Of a DNA stretch of 64,000 nt, positions 46,344 through 55,341 are shown piece after piece. The notes below the pieces were generated by a model. That model worked only from the letters and a program-made list of their open reading frames with translations, did no database searches and was not told the DNA's origin. Position 1 is the first letter of the stretch, and each line of letters opens with the position of its first letter. This DNA is from Guadua angustifolia (Eukaryota > Streptophyta > Magnoliopsida > Poales > Poaceae): the NCBI GenBank assembly GCA_036346375.1, contig CM070515.1, forward strand, positions 19,676,423-19,740,422. The letters run 5' to 3'. Both the position numbers and the translations under genes were made by a program.

Positions 46344-47112
46344 TAGGGATGAAAACGGGTCGGATAATTTCTGACCGATCTAGACAATTTTCTGATATGA
46401 ACAATTTTTGGATACAAATTCTATCGGATCGGATGTTTGTTGGACAGTATCAGATCGGAAACGAATACGGACTTTTTCTGTCGGATACGGATTCAATAAC
46501 TCACTATCCATCAGATATGGATACAGATCGGGATAATCCAAATATTTATGGGCCGGATTATCCAGATATGCATGTGGGCTGGGTCAAGGCTACTCTTTTG
46601 GCCAAGAACGTTTCTGAATTTCAAAATCGTTTTCTAATTTAATAATCCATAAATCAAATTTCAACTATTAAAATTGGCAAACCAACTCCAAAAATTACAA
46701 AAATATTTAGGGAAGTTCCCAACATGATCTAACATTTTAAAATGATTATTTTCAAGATAAAAATTCAAAAAATATTATCCTTAATAGGAAAATATTTTAA
46801 GTAGCAAAAATGCATAGAAACTCATAAGTACATAATTCAATAAAGAATACAAATCTTGGGTCATTGCATGTTTTTCATGAATGTTTGGAGCAAATAAACT
46901 AGTTATGTTTTTTATTTTGTGTGTGTAATTTAAAGGGTTTTCATGTTCCAATAAATATCCGTGACCATATTTATTTCGATTCGTATTCACTCTTTATCCA
47001 TATTCGATATTATTCGTATTCAGGTTATCTGTATTTGTATCTGAGAAAAAAAATACGAAAACAAATATAGTAAAACCGTTAACCGTTCGTATCTAGTCTG
47101 TTTTCATATCCA
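46344..47112. mobile_element. non-autonomous hAT (Ac/Ds-like) element, 769 bp
   Basis: Left end TAGGGATGAAAACGGG, right end TGTTTTCATATCCA, imperfect inverted ends matching the Ac/Ds terminus (TAGGGATGAAA). The interior is rich in CGGATA-type subterminal motifs and has no transposase. The homologous repeat at about 33570 lacks it, proving insertion. Confidence 0.88.
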
Positions 47113-47265
47113 ACTCTGTGATATGCGCCTTCTCATTTTTATTTCATTGGAATCTGCATAAAGAATGGAGCTATGGAAGTATGAAAGGTTCAGCTATTTA
47201 CCCAGTTGGACAGGCATGGGGAAATGACGTGGATGCAATCATAGCTAGTGCGGATCCAATAAATT

Positions 47266-47829
47266 AGATGAGTGCAAAAAGATCAATGCTGTCCTGTGCA
47301 GGGTTTACAAAAACTGTTTTAAACCCAAAATTTTTAATCCCGCGGTATCGAAAACCGTAAAAAACTGAATGGTATGAAAATTCAAACTATTTAAAATCTA
47401 GTCAAACCGGTGAGTGAAAATCGCTCGGTTTTGGCCAAAAGCTAAGCTGTTTTTGGCAAAAAAAAAGCTAAAAACCGTAGCCGGTCAAAAAAGGAGGAAT
47501 ATAAAAAAATTGGAAAAATTGTAAAAAAATATTGTAAAATTTGTAAAAATCCAATGAAGACCAAAAAACAGAAAAATATAAGAAATATATATATATATAT
47601 GTATATATATATAAGTATGTAAAAATAAGAAAAAATTCCGGTATAATCTCTCCTAAACATGGAAAAATTTCGATATAACCTTTGCTATATTTTAGACAAT
47701 TGAAAGTTGTAAATTAGGTATTTAGCAATAATATATCAATAGATAATATTTCATTTCAATACTACTCATATCAATCCAATAAGTACAAAAATAGGCATTT
47801 AATAATAATATATTAACAAATAATTTTTC
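47266..47829. other. AT-rich stretch with microsatellite and tandem units
   Basis: Contains CAGGGTTTACAAAAACTG (47297), possibly the end of another DNA element whose partner end was not found, an (AT)n microsatellite at about 47586-47613 and the start of a roughly 75-bp tandem unit that continues beyond the solo LTR (47749-47823 and 48479-48555). Confidence 0.4.
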
Positions 47830-48477
47830 TGTCGGGGACTGAGAAATCTCTGACAAGTCAACGCGTGGTCAACAGGGTCCCCAGCTCGGGACGATGCAAC
47901 AAGGGGCCTCGACCACGACCTAAGCGACGCTGATTCCCGCACGACCTCGAGCTTGGGCAGTGGGGGGTCCCATCCCCGCATGACGTCGACCTTGGCTCGG
48001 GGGCGTGCGTTTACTCGGCGGTTACCAAGACCGATGATCCCGGAGTTAGGTGGACGTGGGCGCCAGATCCGGGACGGTTGCAGTACGTCTTCATTGCACG
48101 ACGTGCACTACCCCGGGAATCTCTCTTGACTGTTTCTTGTAACGGCTGAGAAGGGTATAAAATCCCCCAAGACAGAACGAGGCAACAGGATATCAGCGCA
48201 CTAGCAATAGACCAGTAGACACAACCAGAACGCTCAAGCCTGAGCTGTAATCCACTCTCTGTACTCAAGATTAGTGAGTCCCTCCGCCTCAGGAGAAGAC
48301 TGGAGTAGAGCTATTACCCACACGGGGGCTCGAACCAGTATAATCGGACCGTGTCCTGCTCGTTGACGTTTGCCCCGATCCACGTCCGATCCTCCGTTGA
48401 GCGCAGCTCTTGCTGGGTCCCTCATTCACACTAACCCCATTTTCACATTTGCGGTCAGGCGATCCCGATCGTCGACA
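47830..48477 (+). repeat. solo LTR, 648 bp
   Basis: TGTCGGGGACTGAG start and GATCGTCGACA end, flanked by TTTTC (left) and CTTTC (right), an imperfect 5-bp duplication. A TATAAAA box lies near 48155, and the last part (48280-48460) has the GAACCAGTATAA...GTC leader sequence common to grass gypsy LTRs. It is GC-rich against its AT-rich surroundings. It is inserted between two copies of a tandem unit. Confidence 0.82.
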
Positions 48478-48555
48478 CTTTCATTTCAATATTACTCACA
48501 TATCAATCCAATAAGTGCGAAAATAAGTATTCACATAATGATATACCAATATCAT

Positions 48556-48830
48556 TCACATATCAATACCATTCACTTATCAACACCATTTACATTTCAA
48601 TAATTTATAGAAATTGCTAGTGTCAAATTGCACGTTATACAACAAAATAACTACAGAATATAACTAGTGGTATAGAGTACATCTTTCATACTAAAGTTTT
48701 GGTAGTTCAAGTATTCATACAACGAGAAGTAAGCTTTTCAAAATTGGATAACATTAACATATTAAAATATACCATAGCAAGATAATTTTTGTGTATACAA
48801 ATATTGTTACTTGAACAAATAGTACCATTT
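48556..48830. other. AT-rich spacer
   Basis: Contains degenerate CATATCAATACCATTCAC repeats at its left end. No gene is seen. Confidence 0.4.
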
Positions 48831-49049
48831 TTAAAAATCGTCCATTACTACTGAATCGACTGGATCCGCCAACGCTGCAAAAGCATTTCCCTTGGTTTGG
48901 TGGTTACAGACTGCAGAGAACTGCGATCGTGCCTTGTACAGACACTGGGCCTCGAAGGCCCTTTCCACATACAACATGCGCCCGTACTGTCTCCAGTAAT
49001 CAGGAACGTGAAGTCTCGCTCGCCACATCTGATGCCCGTGAAGGTACAT
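48831..49049 (-). CDS. unrecognised short ORF, 72 codons
   Basis: Minus-strand frame with protein-like composition (MYLHGHQMWRARLHVP, DYWRQYGRMLYVERAFEAQ, SQFSAVCNHQTKGNAF). It is GC-richer than its surroundings and ends at a TAA. I do not recognise the family. It could be an exon of a captured or decayed gene; the upstream part is not clear. Confidence 0.3.
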   Translation of the reverse strand: MYLHGHQMWRARLHVPDYWRQYGRMLYVERAFEAQCLYKARSQFSAVCNHQTKGNAFAALADPVDSVVMDDF

Positions 49050-49931
49050 CCATACATGGCAAATTAAACTCTAACTTCGCAGCCAGAGCAAACCCAAGGG
49101 CCTCTCATCTCATGGCTCGCACAGGCACAGCCTAACGCCCATAAGCTACAGCCCCATTCCCAGTCACTTCTTATATTGCTGCCTATATTTATAGGCTTTC
49201 TTGTATCTCGGATGATGGACCGTGGAGCTTGGCTTTAACTCCTGCATCGCTTTAAAAAAAAGAAAAAAATTGAGATGCTGAGTCTTATGTTGCTGCCACT
49301 TGTTTCTTGCTTTCTTATGTATCTCAGTTTAAGCATCTATAACGAACACATTTGCATGGCGTTGCAGACAAGACTTTCACCAGCTTTACGTTCGAACACT
49401 TCATGCCTGCTAACTGTGCTCGCTACACATTCGTGTTACCACAATCATCATTACTGTTGTGCCTGCCATGGCATATTGGCAACCCCATCCTCTATTGTAT
49501 TAGTAAATCTAGCCAAATTTCCGGTGTAACTGCATGGGCTAGGTACTACGTTGTATGTGTTCATATTGAAGCATATACTTGTGTACTTAATATACAACTC
49601 TAACACCTCTTGTACGTATATAATAAATCTGTACCGTTATAATTCAAATCCACAAGTACCCACAATCAACGTGTAGACTTTTCACCTTTTCTAGCTCTTG
49701 AGAGAGAACGTTGTAGCTTCTTTTTCTATCTCTTTAATAATATAATAGATAGATAACGTTTATAGAAAATTTACACGTCTATTGTGAAAGGCTAGAAAAC
49801 GCTTCCATTGGTTAGAGAAATAAATAATATATACCAATTAATTGGTAAGTTCAAGTTATAACAATGTAGATTAACAAGAAATATAACTATATTTCCGATT
49901 GTAAACATTAGAGTTGATAATAAATACAACT
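49050..49931. other. AT-rich spacer
   Basis: No recognisable gene. Short Cys/His-rich frames at 49275-49603 show no family motif. Confidence 0.4.
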
Positions 49932-49943
49932 ATATTTTCAAAC
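49932..49943. repeat. 12-bp target duplication, left (ATATTTTCAAAC)
   Basis: Identical to 50833-50844. Confidence 0.85.
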
Positions 49944-50832
49944 CAGGGAGGGAGGCGGCGTCGCTCCGGGGAACGCGCCTCCCTCCCCTCCGCCCGATCA
50001 AGCCCAACCCCGCCTGAATTCCCAATTCTCCCCGAAATTTCCCCCGGATTCACCCCCAATTAGATCCCCAATCGCCCCTCCCGCGGCCGATCGAGTCGGA
50101 TCCCCTCGCCGGATTGGTTCCCCAGCCGGGCGACGCGTGCGGGGATTGAGAGCTAGGGTTCGGTGGCTTCGCTTGTCCCCTCCCCCCGTGGCCGCCTAGG
50201 GTTTCTTCCATGGCTGACAAGGGCTGCCTCAAGCGCCTCCAGAAGGAGTATCACGCGCTTTGCAAGGAGCCGCCGCCGCAGATCGTGGCCCGCCCGCTGC
50301 CCAACGACATATTGGAGTGGCGGATATTGGGTGACAATGCTTTAAGAATCAATTCAAAGCAGTCATGGCGGGCGGAACAGCGGCTGCTGGTGGCGATCGA
50401 TTTCATGGTCGCAGCTATGGTGGTCAACTTCGTCTTGCTCGTGGTGGTCATAGACGGTATGGAGTCCGTGATCGCGTCCAAGATTTTGGGGGCGCAATGA
50501 TTCAAATAGCCGCGGTGTTCTTGGTGGTGGCGTCCAGAATGTTGGAAATCAGGTCGCGGATTGTGGCACCCAGAATGTTGGAATTCCAGGGGGCTGCCGA
50601 ATTGCTTTCGCGGAAAAGGTTTCCGATGATGTTTTCGCTAAGCAATCCAATGAAACGGGGGAGAGCTCTGCGATCCAGGCTGGTAGCAATCAAGGCTTTT
50701 CTTTTTTCCTTTTTCCTTTTGTTTAAGGGCTGTGTGCTTCTTGTTAAGCAGAGGCCGGGAAAAATTTTAAGAACTTGTATCATCTTGATGTAATGTTCTT
50801 GAAATTAATAAAATCTTCCTTTATCTAAAAAA
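49944..50832 (+). mobile_element. retroposed chimera: UBC mRNA 5' end joined to LINE-like 3' end
   Basis: An 889-bp insertion with a 12-bp duplication on both sides and an A-rich end (CTAAAAAAA), the marks of LINE-type target-primed insertion. The left part (49944-50320) is a C/G-rich 5' leader and the first 37 codons of a ubiquitin E2. The right part (50321-50832) has Gly/Arg-rich frame content and the sequence GGGCTGTGTGCTTCTTGTTA ... AATTAATAAAATCTTCC typical of 3' ends of plant L1-type LINEs. Confidence 0.7.
50210..50500 (+). CDS. truncated UBC32/33/34-type E2 N-terminus fused to unrelated sequence
   Basis: Membrane-anchored ER ubiquitin-conjugating enzymes of this group start M(A)(E/D)KACLKRLQKEYRALCKEP. 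Here residues 1-37 read MADKGCLKRLQKEYHALCKE then PPPQIVARPLPNDILEW, matching up to the conserved W. The catalytic core with the active Cys (normally about residue 90) is missing; the following 59 codons come from the LINE-like part and have a hydrophobic Val/Leu stretch. Its ATG and a C-rich leader are intact, so transcription and translation are conceivable, but an E2 function is not. Confidence 0.75.
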   Translation: MADKGCLKRLQKEYHALCKEPPPQIVARPLPNDILEWRILGDNALRINSKQSWRAEQRLLVAIDFMVAAMVVNFVLLVVVIDGMESVIASKILGAQ

Positions 50833-50844
50833 ATATTTTCAAAC
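50833..50844. repeat. 12-bp target duplication, right (ATATTTTCAAAC)
   Basis: Identical to 49932-49943, directly after the A-rich tail. Confidence 0.85.
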
Positions 50845-50973
50845 ATGGACACACGTACAATAATATCCAGCCACGCAGGCGACGGATATATCTTATTGCG
50901 CAATAGAGCACCCTTTACCCTCCAGTAAAGCTTATTCGTAAGATACGTGAATGCATGGGACATTGTTCAGTAA

Positions 50974-52452
50974 CTAGGTGAGTACGAGTGGCACGGCCTT
51001 CAGAGGGGTAGCCATGACCAGGACGTCCTTGGTCGTATACCTCTCGGTCACGTCCAAATCCTCGGCCGACACGCCGGCCGGCAGCTGCCAGTCGAACGCG
51101 TGCACCAGTGACGCCACTATAAACGGCACGACAAGCTCCACCATCGGCAAGCCGGGGCACAGCCTCCGGCCGGTCCCCAGCGGGATGAACTCGAACTCTT
51201 TGCCCCAGAAGCCAACCTCGGCCTTGCCAAAGAAACGCTCCGGCAAGAACTCGTCAGGCTTTTCCCACGCAGCAGAGTCGCGCATTATCGCCCACGAGTT
51301 GAAGAACACTGTCGACCCTTTCGGCACGGCGTAGCCGCCAATCTCCACGCCGTCCTCCACTGCCTTGTGCGGCAACATCAGCGGTGCCACAGGGTGCAGC
51401 CGCATTGCCTCCTTCACTACGGCCTGGAGGTACGGCATGTTCGCCACATCGGGCTCCTCCATTATTTCCTTGCTGCCAAGAATGTCCTTAATCTCCGCCC
51501 GCACGTTGGCCATTACGTTCGGGTTCCGGAGTAGCTCGGCCATCGCCCACTCCACTGTGAGCGTGGTCGTGTCGCTCCCCGCCGCGAAGACGTCAAACAG
51601 TATGACTAGCACATCCTGGCGAGCGACCTGGCCAGTGGACATCAGCTCGATGAGCGAGTCCAGGACGTCACCGTGCTTGGCCTTGGAGGCCTCGTCCAAC
51701 CGGCGATCAATTATGCCATCGAAGATGTGGAAGACTCTGTTCATGTGCCTTGCCGTCAAGCGACGAAAGCCTTGCAGATCGAGCAGCCGGAGGAACGGGT
51801 AAAAATCTGAGATGTTCGGCTTTGCGAGTAGCGAGACGATATCCTCCATGAGCTCCGGGAACTCGGCGTCGACACCGATCACGTCGGCGGAGAAGAGCAC
51901 GTTAGACACGAGGTTGAACAAGCCGTTGTTCACGGCCCGACCAACCTCCACTTCTTTCCCAGCATGGCCGCGGAAATAGTTCACGATGTCACGCACCTTA
52001 CGCTCGCGGACGGCGCTCGCGGCCCTGAGTCTGCGCGGGGAGAAGATGTGCGCGGCCACGACGCCGCGCACGGTCTTCCACAGCGGATTGGAGCTCGGTA
52101 GCCATGCCATGGATCGCTCGGAGAAGCCCAACGCGTGTCTGGTGTCCGGGATCGTGCGCGCGGCGAGGCGCCGATCGTGCTTCGTGAAAGCCTCCCGCGC
52201 CGCATCTCGCGAGGAGACGATCACCGCAGTGATGAGGCCCAGCTTTATCGTCATGACGGGACCGTGGGCACGTGCCAGGCTGGCGAGGCTGTGGTGGAAG
52301 TTGCCGCTCAGGTTGAGTAGGTTGCCGACGACTGGAAGCGGCATGGGGCCCGGCGGCTGCCGTCCAGTGGCCGAGCGGTGTCTTAGGCTGGTCAGGTAGT
52401 AGAGGAGAGAGGCGGCGAGAGTTGCCCACAGCAACCAGAGCTCACTCTCCAT
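50974..52452 (-). CDS. cytochrome P450, CYP76-like (CYP76M type)
   Basis: Heme-thiolate monooxygenase anchored in the ER; grass CYP76M enzymes oxidise terpenoids, notably diterpenoid phytoalexin precursors, but the substrate here is unknown. The 492-residue frame is uninterrupted and of normal family length. Seen: N-terminal membrane anchor (about residues 5-22), proline hinge PPGPMPLPVVGN (33-44), C-helix WKTVR (125-129), oxygen-binding I-helix AGSDTTT (291-297), ExxR (E348-R351), PERF (404-407) and heme loop PLGTGRRLCPG with Cys432. The heme-loop position usually Phe is Leu (425). No intron. The start is set by the anchor and a TATA box 40 bp upstream. It is the only apparently intact host gene in the window. 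Confidence 0.92.
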   Translation of the reverse strand: MESELWLLWATLAASLLYYLTSLRHRSATGRQPPGPMPLPVVGNLLNLSGNFHHSLASLARAHGPVMTIKLGLITAVIVSSRDAAREAFTKHDRRLAARTIPDTRHALGFSERSMAWLPSSNPLWKTVRGVVAAHIFSPRRLRAASAVRERKVRDIVNYFRGHAGKEVEVGRAVNNGLFNLVSNVLFSADVIGVDAEFPELMEDIVSLLAKPNISDFYPFLRLLDLQGFRRLTARHMNRVFHIFDGIIDRRLDEASKAKHGDVLDSLIELMSTGQVARQDVLVILFDVFAAGSDTTTLTVEWAMAELLRNPNVMANVRAEIKDILGSKEIMEEPDVANMPYLQAVVKEAMRLHPVAPLMLPHKAVEDGVEIGGYAVPKGSTVFFNSWAIMRDSAAWEKPDEFLPERFFGKAEVGFWGKEFEFIPLGTGRRLCPGLPMVELVVPFIVASLVHAFDWQLPAGVSAEDLDVTERYTTKDVLVMATPLKAVPLVLT

Positions 52453-52491
52453 TTGTGCGGTGCATGCGGTAGTTCGAGCGATTCATGCACA

Positions 52492-52499
52492 TATTTATA
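52492..52499 (-). promoter_or_regulatory. TATA box of the P450 gene
   Basis: Minus-strand TATAAATA, about 40 bp before the ATG at 52452. CATGCA-type (RY-like) motifs lie between it and the start. Confidence 0.6.
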
Positions 52500-53223
52500 A
52501 TGCCAGCGGGTAGTGGTGTTCAACTTGAACAGGGCTCCCGTGCGTTCAACTTACAAGTACATGGGCTTCTCCATGCATGTGAAATTGTGAATCAGCACTC
52601 AACTTTTTAAGAACAAAAATCAGCGCCCAATTATGTATTTTAATGTAATATATTTATCGGATGTACTATGTACATTAACCTTTTACAATTCTGATCGATC
52701 CTCTAGTAAAGTAAAACGATTATAAATAATAAATCTTATAAATTATATATATATATCTATATATATTGTTAATTTTGTGTTAGTTTATCGACATATTGAG
52801 GACATATATGTAGTGAGAATCCTGTGAAAACTAAGGGCACCTTTATATCACAGGATTTTCATATATATGGTTTTTGGAGGATTCTAGTTTCCTAAATTTA
52901 TTGTTTCTTTTTTTTAATCCCTTGGGTTCATTTTCATAACAGATTATTTGGAACATTGAAACGAGTGTTCCATATTATTATGGAATATGCTTTTCAATTC
53001 CCTCAATTCCACAAAAAAATATACATTATGTCAAACTGATCTCTTAGAAATAATCTTGGCACAAAAGAAAAGAGCGCCCACACGTCACTCCTCGTGGCAA
53101 AAACTAGGCGTGGTTCGTACTGTTTCTTGAAGTGAAAGCCCATGACACCACTCTCCCTTTAAGCAGGGACAGAACATCCACTTCCACTGGCGTCTATAGG
53201 CCCTTTAGGGCAAACTATGAGAA
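52500..53223. other. P450 upstream region with AT microsatellite
   Basis: Contains a TATATATATATCTATATATAT tract at about 52745-52768, and GGGCACCTTTATATCACAGG near 52837, which resembles a MITE end, although a matching opposite end was not found. No gene. Confidence 0.4.
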
Positions 53224-53286
53224 TGTAGATTTTAGATTTGAGAGAAGCTATCAGCCACTCGATTCTCTCAGAATCTAGAATCTACA
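53224..53286. repeat. imperfect inverted repeat hairpin (23-nt arms)
   Basis: Arm TGTAGATTTTAGATTTGAGA... (53224-53246) pairs with ...TCTAGAATCTACA (53263-53286) across a 16-nt loop, with two or three mismatches. It adjoins the MITE at 53290. Confidence 0.7.
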
Positions 53287-53289
53287 GTC

Positions 53290-53502
53290 TTATTTGGTAC
53301 AGCTCCAGATCCCAGCTCTACCTTAGATCTAGAGCTTGTAGGCTAGAATAAAGTGAATTAAGCTTATATTTTTAGTCGAAAATGTAAACAAGATGGCCCA
53401 CCTAAACACTATTAGTTCCAGCTCCATAAATTTCTAGAGCTAAGAATACCCTGTTCCACCAACTCCTCAGATTTTGGTGGAACTGAAGTTGTACCAAACA
53501 TC
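53290..53502. mobile_element. MITE, about 0.2 kb
   Basis: Inverted ends TTATTTGGTACAGCTCCAG (53290-53308) and CTGAAGTTGTACCAAACA (53483-53500, as the opposite arm TGTTTGGTACAACTTCAG). The interior carries no gene. The target duplication is not clear, so the superfamily (hAT or PIF/Harbinger) cannot be settled. Confidence 0.6.
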
Positions 53503-54199
53503 CCTTACATTTCCATAATCTGCCCCAAAGGAGGCCTATGTCAAGGTTTGAGTCCTCGTGCTACTTCGTGGTCACCTTGGCCCCGTGGTTTCTTCCTCAG
53601 CTTATCTCGAGCAACTAGCAGAAATCTTCGCTTATATGCCCTTTTTTACATTTTTTCTTTTTGAAAATCTAGTCTCCATTCATACATTTATAAATTTGAC
53701 CCTTTTTCATCGCAGCAGAAGTGGCAGACGACATTTATCTCCTGCCACGCATAACGTAAGGTGGCCGGCGCCACGATAGGACGAAAGACTACAAGAGCAA
53801 CACTAGAGCACAGGATGAGGAGGGCGCTGCCGAGCTGCGCCAACATGGCAGGTGAAGCTCGGTCGTGCTAGGGTGCACGCTCCTCCCGTGCTACCGGAGC
53901 ACGGTAGTGCCCTCCTCTCGTGCTCTAGCGTCGCTCCCATGGTCTCTCACCCTACCACGGCACCGATCACCTTTTGTACTCCCTGAACACGATAAGAGAT
54001 AGGTGCATCTTCTGTGATAGAAGAGAATAAATTTGCAAATGCATACACAAAAACTATATGTGTGCTTGTGAGGAGTGAGGACCAGGTAAGTGAAGGCTAC
54101 CAACCAGTAAAGGTTGAGTCTACCAGTTCCCGAACTCCCAAATTCTGGGATTCATGCTACTTACGTCGTCGTCTACTGTTCCCAGCAACTTCCTTCGGA
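53503..54199. other. spacer, no gene recognised
   Basis: Mixed-composition stretch with short frames lacking any motif. Confidence 0.4.
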
Positions 54200-54306
54200 T
54201 TTTATTCCCGTGGACTGTAGGCTAGATTTTCCTTCGACAAAACCACAATTCCTCTCTCTTCTAGATGCGTGCTTTTATTCCCGTGGACTGTAGGCTAGAT
54301 TTTCCT
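54200..54306 (+). repeat. 34-bp direct repeat, period 73 bp
   Basis: TTTTATTCCCGTGGACTGTA plus GGCTAGATTTTCCT occurs at 54200-54233 and 54273-54306 with no mismatch in the 34-bp core. Confidence 0.9.
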
Positions 54307-55015
54307 GGCCGATGGCATGCATGTATCTTTTACCTTTAGTGTGCAGTTCGTTGCACGTGTTTTTGGTTGATTTGTATGTAACAAGCCAAAAGAGGCCAAG
54401 CCCTGGGGAAGTTATAGTCTGCGATTCTCCGATGGCGGCTCTCGTAAATCGTAATCTAGGTTGATAGCGACAACAAAGGACTTTTTCTTGAAAAAAAAAA
54501 CAAGCGTCACAACAATGAAGGGTTAGCTTTCTTACTGATCTGGTAACAAATAGTAATCGTTTTAGACATCGATACAGTTTTTAAAATATGGATTTGACTA
54601 CTAATTTATATTATAATATATTTATAAAATTCAATAAAATTGTAATTTATGAAAGTGTTTTTCAATACAATTATATACATTTGATTATCATATATCCAAC
54701 TTGAATCTATAAAAAGATACTGGCAATCAAAGTATCAAAGGTTTGTCTGTGTATATGTCCAAAATAATAACTTTTGTGATCGGATGGAGTGTCTCACTCC
54801 TAAAGCGTTTCGGAACGCAACAAAATATGCTCAAATTACTTTGGAGAGGAAGTATGCTTCTTGAACTTTTGTAGGAAAGCAAGCAAAAGCTAAAGACTAA
54901 GTACATACTAAAAGAAGACTTTCTCTAAATTGACCAAGAAATTAAGTAATGCCACTACTATACAAAAAGACCTATATATATTAGACGCCTATGATGATGA
55001 CCATCATTGACGATT
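54307..55015. other. AT-rich spacer before CACTA element
   Basis: No gene or repeat recognised. ATT at 55013-55015 would be the left 3-bp target duplication of the CACTA element. Confidence 0.4.
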
Positions 55016-55049
55016 CACTACTACAAAACAGGACATAGGTGACGCCCTA

Positions 55050-55325
55050 TTTGTGGCGGTTCTTTTGGAACCGTCACAAATACATGTATCAGTGGCGGTT
55101 CTATATGGAAATTGGCGGGAGGATCATTTGTGGCGGTTTCATCCAAAAACCGCCACAGATAATACATTATCTGTGACGGTTTTATTTGAAACCGCCATCG
55201 ATAACGCCGACTATTTGTGGCGGTTGGTAGATGGAACCGTCACAGATAATAAATTTTCGTGACGGTTTGGTTTAGAACCGCCTTCTAATATATTATCGTG
55301 GCGGTTTTAACCGCCACAAATAATG
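55050..55325. repeat. CACTA subterminal hairpin array
   Basis: At least five adjacent inverted pairs such as TTTGTGGCGGTT...AACCGTCACAAA (55049-55080), GTGGCGGTTTCATCC...AACCGCCAC and TGTGACGGTTTTATTTGAAACCGCCA. Subterminal repeats bind TnpA in En/Spm. A TATATATATAG box follows at 55331-55341. Confidence 0.85.
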
Positions 55326-55329
55326 TTTT

Positions 55330-55341
55330 CTATATATATAG
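55330..55341 (+). promoter_or_regulatory. TATA box downstream of first hairpin array
   Basis: CTATATATATAG immediately after the array, followed by a C/T-rich leader: a likely promoter for the Tnp2 gene. Confidence 0.5.

Larger units (their letters stand above)
45585..47265 (+). repeat. approximately 0.85-kb dispersed repeat, copy 2, interrupted by hAT element
   Basis: Same order as 32885-33727: repeat sequence runs 45585-46343, is split by the hAT element 46344-47112 plus its 8-bp duplication and resumes at 47121-47265. It contains about 70 bp near 46100 not present in copy 1 (TTGTAGTATAATTAATTGCC). Confidence 0.85.

Noticed and set aside
46349..46642. 97-codon open frame in the hAT element
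   Set aside because: It is built from subterminal CGGATA-type motifs; no transposase similarity.
47586..47613. AT-rich regulatory region
   Set aside because: Simple (AT)n microsatellite.
50365..50793. 142-codon ORF as a novel gene
   Set aside because: It lies inside the LINE-like part of the retroposed chimera, and its end runs into the typical LINE 3' sequence.
55050..55325. CRISPR-like repeated motif
   Set aside because: Units are inverted hairpins of variable spacing at a plant CACTA end, not direct repeats with spacers.
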